Part shown: positions 35,646 to 44,143 of the stretch, piece by piece
Layout of the letters: each line of letters opens with the position of its first letter
Numbering within the stretch: position 1 is the first letter of the stretch
Source: Intrasporangiaceae bacterium URHB0013
GTDB lineage: Bacteria > Actinomycetota > Actinomycetes > Actinomycetales > Dermatophilaceae
DNA: 64,000 bases
Direction: 5' to 3'
Assembly: GCA_000620545.1 (NCBI GenBank)
Contig: JIBA01000014.1
Location: 186,001-250,000 of the forward strand
Program-made: the position numbers and the translations under genes
The notes under the pieces: generated by a model
What the model saw: only the letters and a program-made list of their open reading frames with translations
What the model was told of the DNA's origin: nothing
The model's database searches: none

Positions 35646-37562
35646 ATGGCGCACTGGGTGGAGACGATCCCGGCCTTCGTCATCCTCTCCCTGGTGCTCT
35701 TCCTGCCCGGGTGGCTGGTCGTGCGGGCCCTGGGCGCGCGGGGTCTCGAGGCGCTGGCCGTCTCGCCCGCCGTCTCGATCGGCCTCATCGCCGTCTTCTC
35801 GACGGTCGCCCAGCGGCTCGGCCTGAGCTGGGGCCTGCTGCCCCTCGTCGTCGTCACGGCCGCCGCGGTGGGCGTCGCGTGGGCCGGGATGCGGCTGCTC
35901 GGTCGCGGTGATCCCGAGCTCGGCGCGGCCCGCCGCCTCCTGGGCCGCCCACGTCCGGATGCCGTCGCGGCCATCGCGATCGGGGCCGTCCTCGCCCTCG
36001 CGACGATCCTTCCGGCCATGGGGCGTCCCGACGAGCTCGTGGACTCCCCCGACGCCGTCTACCACCTCGGCCGGATCAAGACCTTCCTCGAGACGGGCAA
36101 CTTCTCGATCGCCAACCCGACGTTCTACCCCAACGGTTTCCACTCGTGGATCGCGACGGGCCTCCTGCCCGGCGTCGCCGACGTGCTGCCCGGCACCAAC
36201 GTCGCGACCATCGTGCTCGCCGCGCTCGTGTGGCCGGTCGGGTGCGTGGCCCTCGTGCGCCACGCGCTGGGCACCTCGCGTCTCGTCACGTATGCCGCCG
36301 GGTTCGCGTCCGCGGCCTTCATCGCCTTCCCGACGATCCTCCTCGGCTGGGGCGTGCTGTGGCCCAATCTCATGGCGACGGCCCTGACGCCCGGAGCCCT
36401 CGCCCTGATGCTCCAGGCCGCGCGGTCCCGGCGCATCGGCCAGTGGCTCGCCTTCGCCGCGGCCCTGCCCGGGCTCGCCCTCATCCAGCCCAACGCCCTC
36501 GTCGCCCTCGTGCTCTTTGCCCTCGTCTGGTTCGTCACGGCGCGGGTGCGGGCAGGACTGCTGCACCACGTCTCGTGGTGGGTCGTCGCGCGAGACCTCG
36601 CGGTCGTCGCGGTCGTCGGCGTCGCCGGGCTCGTGGCCGCGCCGGTCGTCTCCGCGCGCCTGGCCTCGACCCAGTCCTACGAGTGGAAGGACCGCGTGTC
36701 GGTGCCGGCCGCGCTCCTCGAGGTCGTCGGCGGCAGGCTCCAGATCACCGACCTGCTCTGGGGACTCGTCGTGCTCATCGCGCTCGGGATCGGCTGGATC
36801 GCGCTGCGCGCCCGGGCGGCCCTGCCGGTCGTCGCGATGTGGGGCGCGTGCGTCGTCCTCTACGTCATGGCGGCGTCGTCGACGACGTCCTGGACCTCGC
36901 TCGTCACGGGGTACTGGTACAACGACAAGGTCCGACTCGCCTCGCTGGCCGCCGTGCCGGGGGTTGTCCTCGTGGCCGCGGCCGCGCCGGCGGTGCGCGA
37001 GCTGCTGCGCAAGGTGCCCGGTCTCGCCACGCGGCCGGCGGTCGTGGGACTCCTCGCGCTGCTCGTCATCCCGGCTCTCACGCTCGGCCTCAACGGTGGC
37101 ACACGCCATCGCATGCTCACCGACTTCTTCCAGCCCAGCGACCCGAAGAAGGTCATCCTGTCGTTCGAGGCCCAGGACTCACTGCGGCGGCTGGGCGCCC
37201 TGGTCCCGGCGGGCCAGGGCGTCGTCGGTCGGCCCGAGAACGGCTCGCCCCTCATGTGGCCGCTCTTCGGGACCAACACGCTGTATCGCTCGATCCCCAT
37301 CCCCACGACCGGCGACGAGATCGTCATCGGCACCGGGTTCGACGACATGGCACACCGACCCGACGTCTGCGCCGCCATGGCGCGTCACGACATCCGCTGG
37401 GCCATCGACTCGACGCACGTCTACTGGCTCGACCGTCCGGAGCGATCCTCCGGGCTCACCGACCTCGCCGACGTCGACGGCGTGGAGCCGGTGCGCACCG
37501 ACGGCGACTACACGCTCTACCGCGTGACCGGGTGCGGGTTGGGTGCCGCGACGACCTCGTGA
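35646..37562 (+). CDS. polytopic membrane protein, DUF6541-type
   Basis: A 638-residue integral membrane protein with about 13 hydrophobic segments, starting WVETIPAFVILSLVLFLPGWLVVRALG. The extracytoplasmic loop DELVDSPDAVYHLGRIKTFLETGNFSI with NPTFYPNGFHSW resembles the first loop of GT-C glycosyltransferases, where acidic residues hold metal and lipid phosphate. The C-terminal 150 residues are a soluble domain (RRLGALVPAGQGVVGRPENGSPLMWPLFG). DUF6541 proteins are thought to belong to cell-envelope glycan assembly. ATG 35646 is backed by CAGAAT ending 7 nt upstream; ATG 35637 is possible. Substrate unknown. Confidence 0.8.
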   Translation: MAHWVETIPAFVILSLVLFLPGWLVVRALGARGLEALAVSPAVSIGLIAVFSTVAQRLGLSWGLLPLVVVTAAAVGVAWAGMRLLGRGDPELGAARRLLGRPRPDAVAAIAIGAVLALATILPAMGRPDELVDSPDAVYHLGRIKTFLETGNFSIANPTFYPNGFHSWIATGLLPGVADVLPGTNVATIVLAALVWPVGCVALVRHALGTSRLVTYAAGFASAAFIAFPTILLGWGVLWPNLMATALTPGALALMLQAARSRRIGQWLAFAAALPGLALIQPNALVALVLFALVWFVTARVRAGLLHHVSWWVVARDLAVVAVVGVAGLVAAPVVSARLASTQSYEWKDRVSVPAALLEVVGGRLQITDLLWGLVVLIALGIGWIALRARAALPVVAMWGACVVLYVMAASSTTSWTSLVTGYWYNDKVRLASLAAVPGVVLVAAAAPAVRELLRKVPGLATRPAVVGLLALLVIPALTLGLNGGTRHRMLTDFFQPSDPKKVILSFEAQDSLRRLGALVPAGQGVVGRPENGSPLMWPLFGTNTLYRSIPIPTTGDEIVIGTGFDDMAHRPDVCAAMARHDIRWAIDSTHVYWLDRPERSSGLTDLADVDGVEPVRTDGDYTLYRVTGCGLGAATTS

Positions 37563-37607
37563 GCCGGGCGGACGGCACACGCCCTCCACGTGCCGGGTCC
37601 CCGTGGC

Positions 37608-37613
37608 TACGCT
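37608..37613 (+). promoter_or_regulatory. -10 hexamer (TACGCT) of the aminotransferase gene
   Basis: TACGCT, six bases, then ATG 37620. Leaderless-type spacing. Confidence 0.45.
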
Positions 37614-37619
37614 CGGGCC

Positions 37620-38801
37620 ATGAGCTCGCCGCTGATCTCGCGCATGCAGCCCTTCGGGACGACGATCTTCGCCGAGATGTCCGCCCTCGCGACCCGAACC
37701 GGCGCCATCAACCTCGGGCAGGGCTTCCCGGACACCGACGGGCCTCACGCGATGCTCGAGGCCGCCAAGGCCGCGATCGACGGTGGACGCAACCAGTACC
37801 CGCCCGGCCCCGGCGTGCCCGAGCTGCTCGAGGCAGTGGCCGCGCACCAGGAGCGCTTCTACGGGATCCGGCTCGACCCCTCCAGCCAGGTGCTCGTCAC
37901 CGCCGGTGCGACGGAGGCGATCGCGTCGGTCGTCCTGGCGCTCTGCGAGCCCGGTGACGAGGTCGTCACCTTCGAGCCCTACTACGACTCGTATGCCGCG
38001 ACGATCGCCCTCGCCGGAGCCACCCGCCGCACATCGGTGCTCCGCTTTCCCGACTTCGCGGTCGACGAGGCCTCGCTCCGAGCCGCCTTCTCGTCGCGGA
38101 CCCGGCTCGTGCTGCTCAACACGCCACACAACCCGACGGGCAAGGTCTTCACGCGGCCCGAGCTCGAGCTCATCGCCGGGCTGGCGCGCGAGCACGACGC
38201 CTGGGTCGTCACCGACGAGGTCTACGAGCACCTGGTCTTCGACGACTCCGAGCACGTCCCGATCGCGACACTGGCGGGGATGGCAGACCGGACCATCACG
38301 ATCAGCTCCGCCGGCAAGACGTTCTCGGCGACGGGCTGGAAGGTCGGCTGGCTCTCCGGACCGGCCGAGGCGGTCGCGGCGGCGCGCACGGTCAAGCAGT
38401 TCCTCACCTACGTGGCGTCCGGCCCCTTCCAGCCGGCCGTGGCCCTCGCCCTGGGGCTCGGTGACGACGTGTACGCAGGGCTGCGGGACTCGCTGCAGGC
38501 CAAGCGGGACCTGTTGTGCTCGGCGCTCGAGGCATCCGGCTTGCAGGTGGCCCGGCCGTCGGGCACCTACTTCGTCATCGCGGACGCGGCCCCGCTGGGA
38601 GCGGTCGACGGGCTGGACTTCGCGCGGCGCCTTCCCGGCATCGCCGGGGTGGTCGGCGTCCCCGTGTCGGTCTTCCACGATGACGTGGAGGCGGCGCGCA
38701 CCTTGGTCCGGTTCGCCTTCTGCAAGAAGGACGAGGTGCTGCTCGAGGCGAGCCGCCGGCTCGCCGCCGCGGGCACGCCAGCACCCTCGTCCGCCGGCTG
38801 A
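37620..38801 (+). CDS. class I/II PLP-dependent aminotransferase
   Basis: A 393-residue fold-type-I aminotransferase. Features: INLGQGFPDTDGPHAMLEAA, NQYPPGPGVPELLEAVAAH, VTAGATEAIASVVLAL (phosphate binding), NTPHNPTGKVFTRPEL with the PLP-contacting Asn, AWVVTDEVYEHLVFDD with the Asp-Tyr pair, and the Schiff-base Lys in TITISSAGKTFSATGWKVGW. The GQGFPD and SAGKTFSATGWK motifs are those of kynurenine/methionine/glutamine transaminase-like and DapC-like enzymes, so it may make L,L-diaminopimelate precursor or recycle methionine. Start fixed by TACGCT 6 nt upstream. Monocistronic. Confidence 0.87.
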   Translation: MSSPLISRMQPFGTTIFAEMSALATRTGAINLGQGFPDTDGPHAMLEAAKAAIDGGRNQYPPGPGVPELLEAVAAHQERFYGIRLDPSSQVLVTAGATEAIASVVLALCEPGDEVVTFEPYYDSYAATIALAGATRRTSVLRFPDFAVDEASLRAAFSSRTRLVLLNTPHNPTGKVFTRPELELIAGLAREHDAWVVTDEVYEHLVFDDSEHVPIATLAGMADRTITISSAGKTFSATGWKVGWLSGPAEAVAAARTVKQFLTYVASGPFQPAVALALGLGDDVYAGLRDSLQAKRDLLCSALEASGLQVARPSGTYFVIADAAPLGAVDGLDFARRLPGIAGVVGVPVSVFHDDVEAARTLVRFAFCKKDEVLLEASRRLAAAGTPAPSSAG

Positions 38802-39000
38802 CCTTGTGCCGATTGAGCGCCCCCGTCCCACGCTCATGGTCACCCCACTCGAGTGGGCGGCCCGTCCCGAACGAGTGTGCGCAGCCTCCTGACCACGACA
38901 AGGTCGGTTGCGGTCCACATCTCTTCGCGGAGCCCGCGGCTCGTCCACAGGCGGTGGCGGCCACCTCCCGGCACGATGCCCGCCGGACGAGGATGGCGGC

Positions 39001-39543
39001 ATGTCCATCGGATCGGCCCTTGTCGGCGTCGTCCTCGCCACCGCGTCGGTGACGGTTGCGAGCGCGGTTCCATCCCTGTCCGGAGTGCCGGGTGCTCCGG
39101 GCGACCGTCACGTCGCCCGCGAGTCGGCGACCAGCCGATGGGCCTGGCCGCTCGACCCGGCGCCGGACGTTGCGCGGCGCTTCGACCCACCTGACCAGCC
39201 ATGGCTTCCCGGGCACCGGGGTGTCGACCTCGTGGCGTCGGTCGGGCAGTCGGTCCTGACGCCGACCGGCGGGCGGATCTCCTGGAGCGGTGTCGTCGCC
39301 GGTCGCGCCGTGGTCGTCGTGGTGCACGGGAACGGCCTGAGAAGCACGTTCGAGCCGGTTGCCGCAGTCGCGCCGGTGGGCACGTCGGTCGCACGAGGCG
39401 ACCGCGTCGGCCGGGTGACGTCCTCGACGGGTCACTGCACTCCCGGGACCTGCCTGCACTGGGGCATGCTGAGGGACGAGACGTATCTCGACCCGGTGTC
39501 CTTCGTGGGTGGGGCGCCGGTCGTGCTGCTCCCTGTGCCGTAG
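39001..39543 (+). CDS. secreted M23-family peptidase
   Basis: A 180-residue exported peptidoglycan hydrolase-like protein. An N-terminal signal sequence is seen (SALVGVVLATASVTVASAVP). The LytM/M23 fold follows: WAWPLDPAPDVARRFDPPDQ, HRGVDLVASVGQSVLTPTGG with the HxGxD metal motif, GNGLRSTFEPVAAVAPVGTSV, and HCTPGTCLHWGMLRDETYLDP with the second metal motif LHWG. All zinc ligands appear present, so it may be active on peptide cross-links. GAGGAT ends 6 nt before the ATG. It lies next to rpsB and xerC in actinobacterial order and is convergent with xerC (stops 20 bp apart). Confidence 0.9.
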   Translation: MSIGSALVGVVLATASVTVASAVPSLSGVPGAPGDRHVARESATSRWAWPLDPAPDVARRFDPPDQPWLPGHRGVDLVASVGQSVLTPTGGRISWSGVVAGRAVVVVVHGNGLRSTFEPVAAVAPVGTSVARGDRVGRVTSSTGHCTPGTCLHWGMLRDETYLDPVSFVGGAPVVLLPVP

Positions 39544-39562
39544 CCCGTCAGCCGGCGGCTGG

Positions 39563-40510
39563 TCAGGCCCGCGGATGGGCCTGTTCGTAGCTCCGACGCA
39601 GGCGGTCGACGGAGACATGCGTGTAGATCTGGGTCGTCGCGAGACTCGCGTGGCCGAGGATCTCCTGGACCATGCGGAGATCCGCGCCACCCTCGAGAAG
39701 GTGAGTGGCTGCGCTGTGCCGCAGGCCGTGCGGACCGAGGTCGGGCGCGTCGGGAAGGTGAGAGAGCAGCTCGTGGACGGCGGACCGAACCTGCCGTGCG
39801 TCCACGCGGCGGCCTCGACGGCCGAGGAAGAGCGCGGGTCCCGAGTGCTCGTGGCAGAGCCGCGACCGGACCGCGAGCCACCCCTCGATCGCCCGCGCCG
39901 CCGGTGCACCGAACGGCACGATGCGCTCCTTCGCACCCTTGCCCATGACGCGCACCACACCTTGGGCGAGATCCACGTCGTCGATGTCGAGCGCGGCGAG
40001 CTCCCCCACCCGGATGCCGCTCGCGTAGAGCAGCTCGAGCACCGCACGATCGCGCACGTGGATGGGGTCGTCGTCGTCGGCGCGGGTGGCTGCGAGATCG
40101 AGCATCTCGGTGGCCCCACCCTGGCGAAGGACACCCGGGAGAGCTGCGTGGCGCTTCGGCGCCAGCAGGCGCAGTGACGGGTCGCTGGGGATGCGGCCGG
40201 TGTGCTCTGCCCACCGCAGGAAGGTGCGGGCAGACGCGGCTCGTCGCGCGATGGTCGCCCGCGCGGCGCCGGCGTCGGCCTGGGCGCCCAACCAGGCTCG
40301 GAGGTCGCCGATGCGCAGGTCTGCGACCTCGTCGATACCGGATCTGGCGGCGAAGGTCAGCAGGTGCCGCACGTCGCCGAGGTAGGCACGTCTCGTGTGG
40401 ACCGAACGGCCTCGCTCAGCGCCGAGGTGGCGGGCGTAGGCGTGCAGGAGCTCCGAGTGCCGCTCGAGCACGTCCGGCTCGGCCGGCCCGTCTTTCACCA
40501 CATCCGTCAC
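39563..40510 (-). CDS. xerC: tyrosine recombinase XerC
   Basis: Chromosome-dimer resolvase that acts at dif with XerD. 315 residues from GTG 40510. The N-terminal core-binding domain has RGRSVHTRRAYLGDVRHLL. The catalytic set is visible: Arg in ASGIRVGELAALD, Lys in MGKGAKERIVPFG, His-x-x-Arg in GPHGLRHSAATHLLEGGADL, His in LGHASLATTQIYTHV with the nucleophile Tyr there. An ATG at 40594 would overlap the dprA stop (ATGA) and add 28 residues, but that stretch has atypical third-position base use, so I prefer GTG 40510. Downstream of dprA, as usual. Confidence 0.9.
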   Translation of the reverse strand: MTDVVKDGPAEPDVLERHSELLHAYARHLGAERGRSVHTRRAYLGDVRHLLTFAARSGIDEVADLRIGDLRAWLGAQADAGAARATIARRAASARTFLRWAEHTGRIPSDPSLRLLAPKRHAALPGVLRQGGATEMLDLAATRADDDDPIHVRDRAVLELLYASGIRVGELAALDIDDVDLAQGVVRVMGKGAKERIVPFGAPAARAIEGWLAVRSRLCHEHSGPALFLGRRGRRVDARQVRSAVHELLSHLPDAPDLGPHGLRHSAATHLLEGGADLRMVQEILGHASLATTQIYTHVSVDRLRRSYEQAHPRA

Positions 40511-40590
40511 TCGAGCACCATCGCAAAGCACGCGCCCGCCTGGCAAGCACCGCACGAGTCGAGCCTCGTGAAGCCGAACCGGAGCGGCGC

Positions 40591-41697
40591 TCACCCGGGC
40601 TTGGCGAGGCGCGGCTGGGGGAGTTTGCGCCAGGTGCCGGCGGACTCCGTGACCAGGCCCAGTCGCTCCAGGCGGCCGAGCGCCGCCCGCACCGGGAGGG
40701 GAGCGTGCGCCACCTGTCGAACGATGGCGTCGAGCGTGAGCCCCGACCGGAACGGCACGACTTCCAGTACCGACGCATCGAGGGGCAGCAGGTCATCATC
40801 CGGCCGGACCGGCCCGCGGCGCGGCTCGCAGGCGTCGTCGCCGAGGTCGCCGACGAGGTCGATGACCTCGTCGGCGCTGGTGACGAGCACCGCCCGACCG
40901 TCGCGGATCTCCTGGTGGCAACCGGCGGAGGTCATCGACGTGATGGGGCCCGGTACGGCCCCGACGTGGCGGCCGGCGTCGATCGCGTGTTTGACGGTGT
41001 TGCGTGATCCGGAGCGCAGGTCGGCCTCGACGACGACGGTGCCGCGCGTCATCCCGGCGATGAGGCGGTTGCGTGCCAGGAACCGTGACTTCATCGGTGC
41101 CGACCCGGGCGCCACCTCGGACACGACGATCCCGTCGGCGGCGATCCGCGAGATGAGGGCGGCGTGGGCAGACGGGTACGGACGTTCGACCCCGCCGGCC
41201 AGGACGGCGACGGTGGCGCCGTCGACGGCGAGCGCCCCGCGATGGGCGCTGCCGTCGATGCCGAACGCAGCCCCCGAGACGACCGCCCAGCCCCGCTGCG
41301 CGACGCCGGCCGCGAGGTCGGCGGCCACCTGCTCGCCGTAGCTGGTCGCGGTGCGCGAGCCGACGATCGCGACGGAGCGCTCGACGGTCTCGGCGAGGTC
41401 GAGCGGCCCCCGCACCCAGAGGCAGTACGGGGGCACGGCGATCTGCTCGAGACGTTGGGGCCACTCGTCGTCGCCGGGAACGACGACCCGTGCCCCGACC
41501 TTGGCGGCGATGTCCAGGTCACGCTGCGTGTCGAGCACGGACAGCCTCGCCCGGAACCGGGCCAGGGTGCCGCGACCCGAGCGGATGCGCTCGACCGTCT
41601 CGACCGCACCGACCTCGTCGACGAGGCCGGGCACCTCCTTGTCGCACGGCTCCGCCAGCCGTGACAGCGCCGCCCGCGCGAACCGGTCAGCCTCCAT
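40591..41697 (-). CDS. dprA: DNA-processing protein DprA
   Basis: Loads RecA on incoming single-stranded DNA in transformation. 368 residues: a short SAM-like N domain (RAALSRLAEP), the Rossmann-like DprA domain with VAIVGSRTATSYGEQVAADLAAG, AVVSGAAFGIDGSAHRGAL, GGVERPYPSAHAAL, MKSRFLARNRLIAGMTRGTVVVEA and SGSRNTVKHAIDAGR, and a C-terminal winged-helix part (LPVRAALGRLERLGLVTES). GGAGGGG upstream selects ATG 41697. Upstream of it comM is split by the mobile element, so dprA is now cut off from the yraN-comM transcript unless the element is excised or another promoter exists. Confidence 0.94.
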   Translation of the reverse strand: MEADRFARAALSRLAEPCDKEVPGLVDEVGAVETVERIRSGRGTLARFRARLSVLDTQRDLDIAAKVGARVVVPGDDEWPQRLEQIAVPPYCLWVRGPLDLAETVERSVAIVGSRTATSYGEQVAADLAAGVAQRGWAVVSGAAFGIDGSAHRGALAVDGATVAVLAGGVERPYPSAHAALISRIAADGIVVSEVAPGSAPMKSRFLARNRLIAGMTRGTVVVEADLRSGSRNTVKHAIDAGRHVGAVPGPITSMTSAGCHQEIRDGRAVLVTSADEVIDLVGDLGDDACEPRRGPVRPDDDLLPLDASVLEVVPFRSGLTLDAIVRQVAHAPLPVRAALGRLERLGLVTESAGTWRKLPQPRLAKPG

Positions 41698-41763
41698 GTC
41701 GCCCCTCCTGCAGGTCACTCGTCGTCCGAGGGCAGCCCAGCCGTCGGCACCGGTCTCGGGGAG

Positions 41764-41865
41764 TCACGCGGCCACTCCGCCCCGATGGCGCAGGGAGAGC
41801 GCCAGGTCGACCTCTTCGCGTCCGGGCCGCTGGAGCCCCATGACGTCGGCGATGGTCCAGGCGCA
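41764..41865 (-). pseudogene. comM: displaced 3' end of comM
   Basis: From the att site to the stop at 41764 the minus strand reads CAWTIADVMGLQRPGREEVD and ends ALSLRHRGGVAA, the normal ComM/Mg-chelatase C terminus. The frame continues into the element as an open 64-codon ORF without significance. Joining it to the main fragment at the shared Cys-Ala-Trp codons gives a 520-codon comM. Confidence 0.9.
41857..41865. other. attachment-site core, integrase-side end (CCAGGCGCA)
   Basis: Encodes Cys-Ala-Trp of comM on the minus strand. It matches 50124-50132 at 8 of 9 bases. The integrase ATG (41921) is only 56 bp away. The crossover dinucleotide cannot be fixed; GCGCA or CCA would both fit. Confidence 0.75.
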
Positions 41866-41920
41866 GGCAAGGTTGATAGATTCGCAGATGTCAGAGCGCT
41901 TCAAGCCCGAGAGAGCCACC

Positions 41921-43339
41921 ATGAACGCCGCATCGTCCAAGTCAGCAACGGCGAGCATCTACCTGCGAATCAGTAGCGACCGCTCCGGTGAGCGAGCGGG
42001 GGTGACCCGGCAGAAAGAGGACTGCGAGCGCCGTGCCCGCGAGCGTGGCTGGATGATCCACGCGATCCACGAGGACAACGACCTCTCCGCCCGCTCAGGC
42101 AAGCGTCGGCCCGGCTTTGAGGCCCTGCTGGACGATGTGGAGAGCGGCGCCGTGTCGGTCGTCGTCGCATGGGCGCTCGACCGCCTCCAGCGCAACCGGC
42201 GCGATGAACTGAGGCTTTACGAGGCATGCCAGCGAGCGGGAGTCACTCTGTCTCTCGTCAACGGCGCTGACCTCGACTTCTCTACCGCCGCTGGCCGATT
42301 CGTAGCCGACTCCTTGGGGTCGGTTGCGCGGCTGGAGGTCGAGATGAAGTCCGACCGTCAGTGTCGGGCTCAGGAGCAGGCGGCGAAGCAGGGCAGGCGA
42401 TCCGGAGGTCGACGACCCTTCGGGTACGAGGCTGATGGCGTTACAGTCCGTGAGCGCGAGGCGGAGGCGGTCCGCGCTGCCTACACGGCGTACCTGTCCG
42501 GGGTGCCGCTGGCCCGGATCGCAAAGGACTGGAACGAGGCCGGCCTGCACAGCGATCAGCGCAGGTTCGCCAAGGGCCACGAGGGCGAGCCCTCAGTGTG
42601 GACCGGACAGACCGTCGGCGTCGTCCTCCGGAACCCGCGCAACGCCGGGAAGCGGGTGTACAAGGGCGAGGTGGTAGCCGATGCAGTATGGCCGGCGATC
42701 GTCGCTGAGGAGACGTGGGCGGCGGCAGTGGGCCGGATGAAGGGGCAGAGCCCGGCTCCGCGCAAACTGGCGAGGCGTCTCCTGTCCGGTCTTGCCAGGT
42801 GCGGCGTCTGCGGTGCGCCAGCGTGGGGTGGCGGCGCGGCTCGACGCGGCTTCGGCAACTACCGATGCCGGGACAACTATGGCCACTTCGCGCGGATGTC
42901 AGAGCCGGTGGACGACTACGTGTCAAACGTCCTGCTGGAGAGGCTTGCTCGGCCCGACGCTGCAGACCTTATGCGCCGGGAGGAGACCGTCGACACGGCG
43001 GCGCTGCACTCCGAGTACGCCGCCCTTCGGACCAGGCTCGACTCCGTGGCGATCGACTTCGCCGACGGGGTGATCGAGCGGAGCCAACTTCGGACGATCA
43101 CGACTCGCATCCAGTCCCGGCTCACGGAGATGGACGGCGAGTTGGCCGACGCGGGTCGGGTCAACGTCCTCGGACCGATGCTCGACGCGGATACGGTGGA
43201 GGCAGGATGGGACGCGCTCAGCCTGGACCACCGCCGAGCAGTCATCGACCTCCTCTGCAATGTGACCATCCACCCACCGGGGCGGGGAGTCCGCACTTTC
43301 CGGCCGGAGTCTGTCGGTGTCGAGTGGAAGGTCGCATGA
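41921..43339 (+). CDS. large serine recombinase (integrase) of the comM element
   Basis: Site-specific integrase, 472 residues. The N-terminal resolvase domain starts ASIYLRISSDRSGERAGVTRQKEDC; Ser18 in YLRIS is the nucleophile, and AWALDRLQRNRRDELRLYEAC and DFSTAAGRFVADSLGSVARLEVEMKSDR are typical. The recombinase domain (about 160-270) has GRRPFGYEADGVTVREREA and GVVLRNPRNAGKRVYKGEVV. A zinc ribbon follows (LARCGVCGAPAWGGG, NYRCRDNYGHF), then a coiled-coil region. Large serine integrases need no host factor and use a separate directionality factor for excision. I chose ATG 41921; ATG 41888 (11 codons longer) is possible. Either way the promoter spans or abuts the att site. Confidence 0.93.
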   Translation: MNAASSKSATASIYLRISSDRSGERAGVTRQKEDCERRARERGWMIHAIHEDNDLSARSGKRRPGFEALLDDVESGAVSVVVAWALDRLQRNRRDELRLYEACQRAGVTLSLVNGADLDFSTAAGRFVADSLGSVARLEVEMKSDRQCRAQEQAAKQGRRSGGRRPFGYEADGVTVREREAEAVRAAYTAYLSGVPLARIAKDWNEAGLHSDQRRFAKGHEGEPSVWTGQTVGVVLRNPRNAGKRVYKGEVVADAVWPAIVAEETWAAAVGRMKGQSPAPRKLARRLLSGLARCGVCGAPAWGGGAARRGFGNYRCRDNYGHFARMSEPVDDYVSNVLLERLARPDAADLMRREETVDTAALHSEYAALRTRLDSVAIDFADGVIERSQLRTITTRIQSRLTEMDGELADAGRVNVLGPMLDADTVEAGWDALSLDHRRAVIDLLCNVTIHPPGRGVRTFRPESVGVEWKVA

Positions 43340-43733
43340 AACCTCAACCGCCAGCGTCGGGAGCAGCCTCCTGAGTCGGTTGGGGGTACTGAGATCGTCG
43401 CTGTGCGCCTCTCTCGCGGGCGTTCGCCCTCGCTTGCGTGTCTCTATCGGGTTCTGCTGCGAACGGCGCTCAGATTGGCGCTGAAGGTGTCATACATCGG
43501 ATGCGTGAACGACACTGGCCGCAGTTCGACTGGCACCATGCATAACGTGATCCCTTGCAGCGCAAGGAGATTGGTACTGAGCGGCGGCTGGGCGATAGGT
43601 TATTCTGGAGCCTCACAACAGCACACAGCGCCCGAGGCACCGTCCACTCCCGAGCACCGGACGATCGCTTATACGCCTCAGACCACCACACCAACCTCGG
43701 ACGCCTAACAGCCTTACGGCTCGAAAGGAACCA
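43340..43733. other. non-coding stretch downstream of the integrase
   Basis: No convincing gene on either strand. It is less GC-rich than its surroundings. TTGGTA (43571-43576) with TAGGTT (43596-43601) is a weak promoter candidate reading toward the small-gene operon, with a 19-nt gap. GAAAGGAACC at 43724-43733 is the ribosome site of the next gene. It could hold the operator of an element regulator, but no inverted repeat is obvious. Confidence 0.4.
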
Positions 43734-43958
43734 GTGGTGGTCATGGCACCTCGCTACCGCGAGAGGAACGTCATCGGCCTGAAGATCGGCCGACTGTCGC
43801 GATGGGAGCCCGGCTCCCCCGAGATCGCCCATCTCCGGGCAGATCTGGCCGCGCTACGCACGGTCGATGCTGTCGAGCAGGCCCTTGCAGAAGGGCCGGT
43901 GCTCAGCGACGCAGACCGGGACCGGCTCATCGCCGCAGTGCGAGGGGCGTCCCGATGA
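43734..43958 (+). CDS. small protein of the element, first of a coupled series
   Basis: A 74-residue basic/acidic mixed protein (VGLKIGRLSRWEPG-like start, then PEIAHLRADLAALRTVDAVE and DADRDRLIAAVRGAS). Mostly helical, with no Cys and no membrane segment. No family recognised. AAAGGAA precedes GTG 43734; ATG 43743 is an alternative start nine bases on. Its stop overlaps the next ATG (ATGA). Position just ahead of the initiator gene suggests a regulatory or DNA-replication accessory role, but that is a guess. Confidence 0.6.
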   Translation: MVVMAPRYRERNVIGLKIGRLSRWEPGSPEIAHLRADLAALRTVDAVEQALAEGPVLSDADRDRLIAAVRGASR

Positions 43959-44143
43959 AGGTCACGGTCCGCGAGTGCGCGGAGAGGCGAGATGGCCGGG
44001 AGAGGGCAAGGACCAGCGAGTCTCGCCGGGAGCAGCGTCAGAGGCTCGCCCATCACCTGAAGCAGGTCGTCGATGTGGCCCCAGTGCTCTCCCAGGCTCA
44101 AAGGTCAGGCCTGGCGAACCTGCTGCGAGGGGGCTCGTCATGA
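43955..44143 (+). CDS. small Arg-rich protein of the element
   Basis: A 62-residue, very basic protein (CAERRDGRERARTSESRREQ), then a helical end LAHHLKQVVDVAPVLSQAQR and LANLLRGGSS. ATGA overlaps at both ends tie it to its neighbours. Its C-terminal PVLSQAQRSGLANLLRG echoes the PVLSDADRDRLIAAVRG of the preceding protein, so the two may be paralogues that arose by duplication. Nucleic-acid binding is plausible from charge alone; the function is unknown. Confidence 0.6.
   Translation: MKVTVRECAERRDGRERARTSESRREQRQRLAHHLKQVVDVAPVLSQAQRSGLANLLRGGSS

Noticed and set aside
36146-37957. 603-codon Arg/Pro-rich plus-strand frame over the DUF6541 gene
   Set aside because: Wrong codon-position base pattern; the membrane-protein frame is clearly the coding one.
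40511-40594. Start of xerC at ATG 40594 with ATGA overlap to dprA
   Set aside because: The extra 28 codons have low third-position GC and no XerC similarity; kept only as an alternative.
41351-41920. Long upstream extension of the integrase frame
   Set aside because: It overlaps dprA and the comM tail antisense and is Arg/Ser-rich shadow sequence; the resolvase domain begins right after ATG 41921.
41764-41958. A 64-residue gene on the minus strand
   Set aside because: Its second half is the true ComM C terminus; the first half is element sequence read by chance.
43340-43733. Possible tRNA or ncRNA in the AT-richer gap
   Set aside because: No cloverleaf, no T-loop GTTCGA-type sequence in place, and no stable hairpin.
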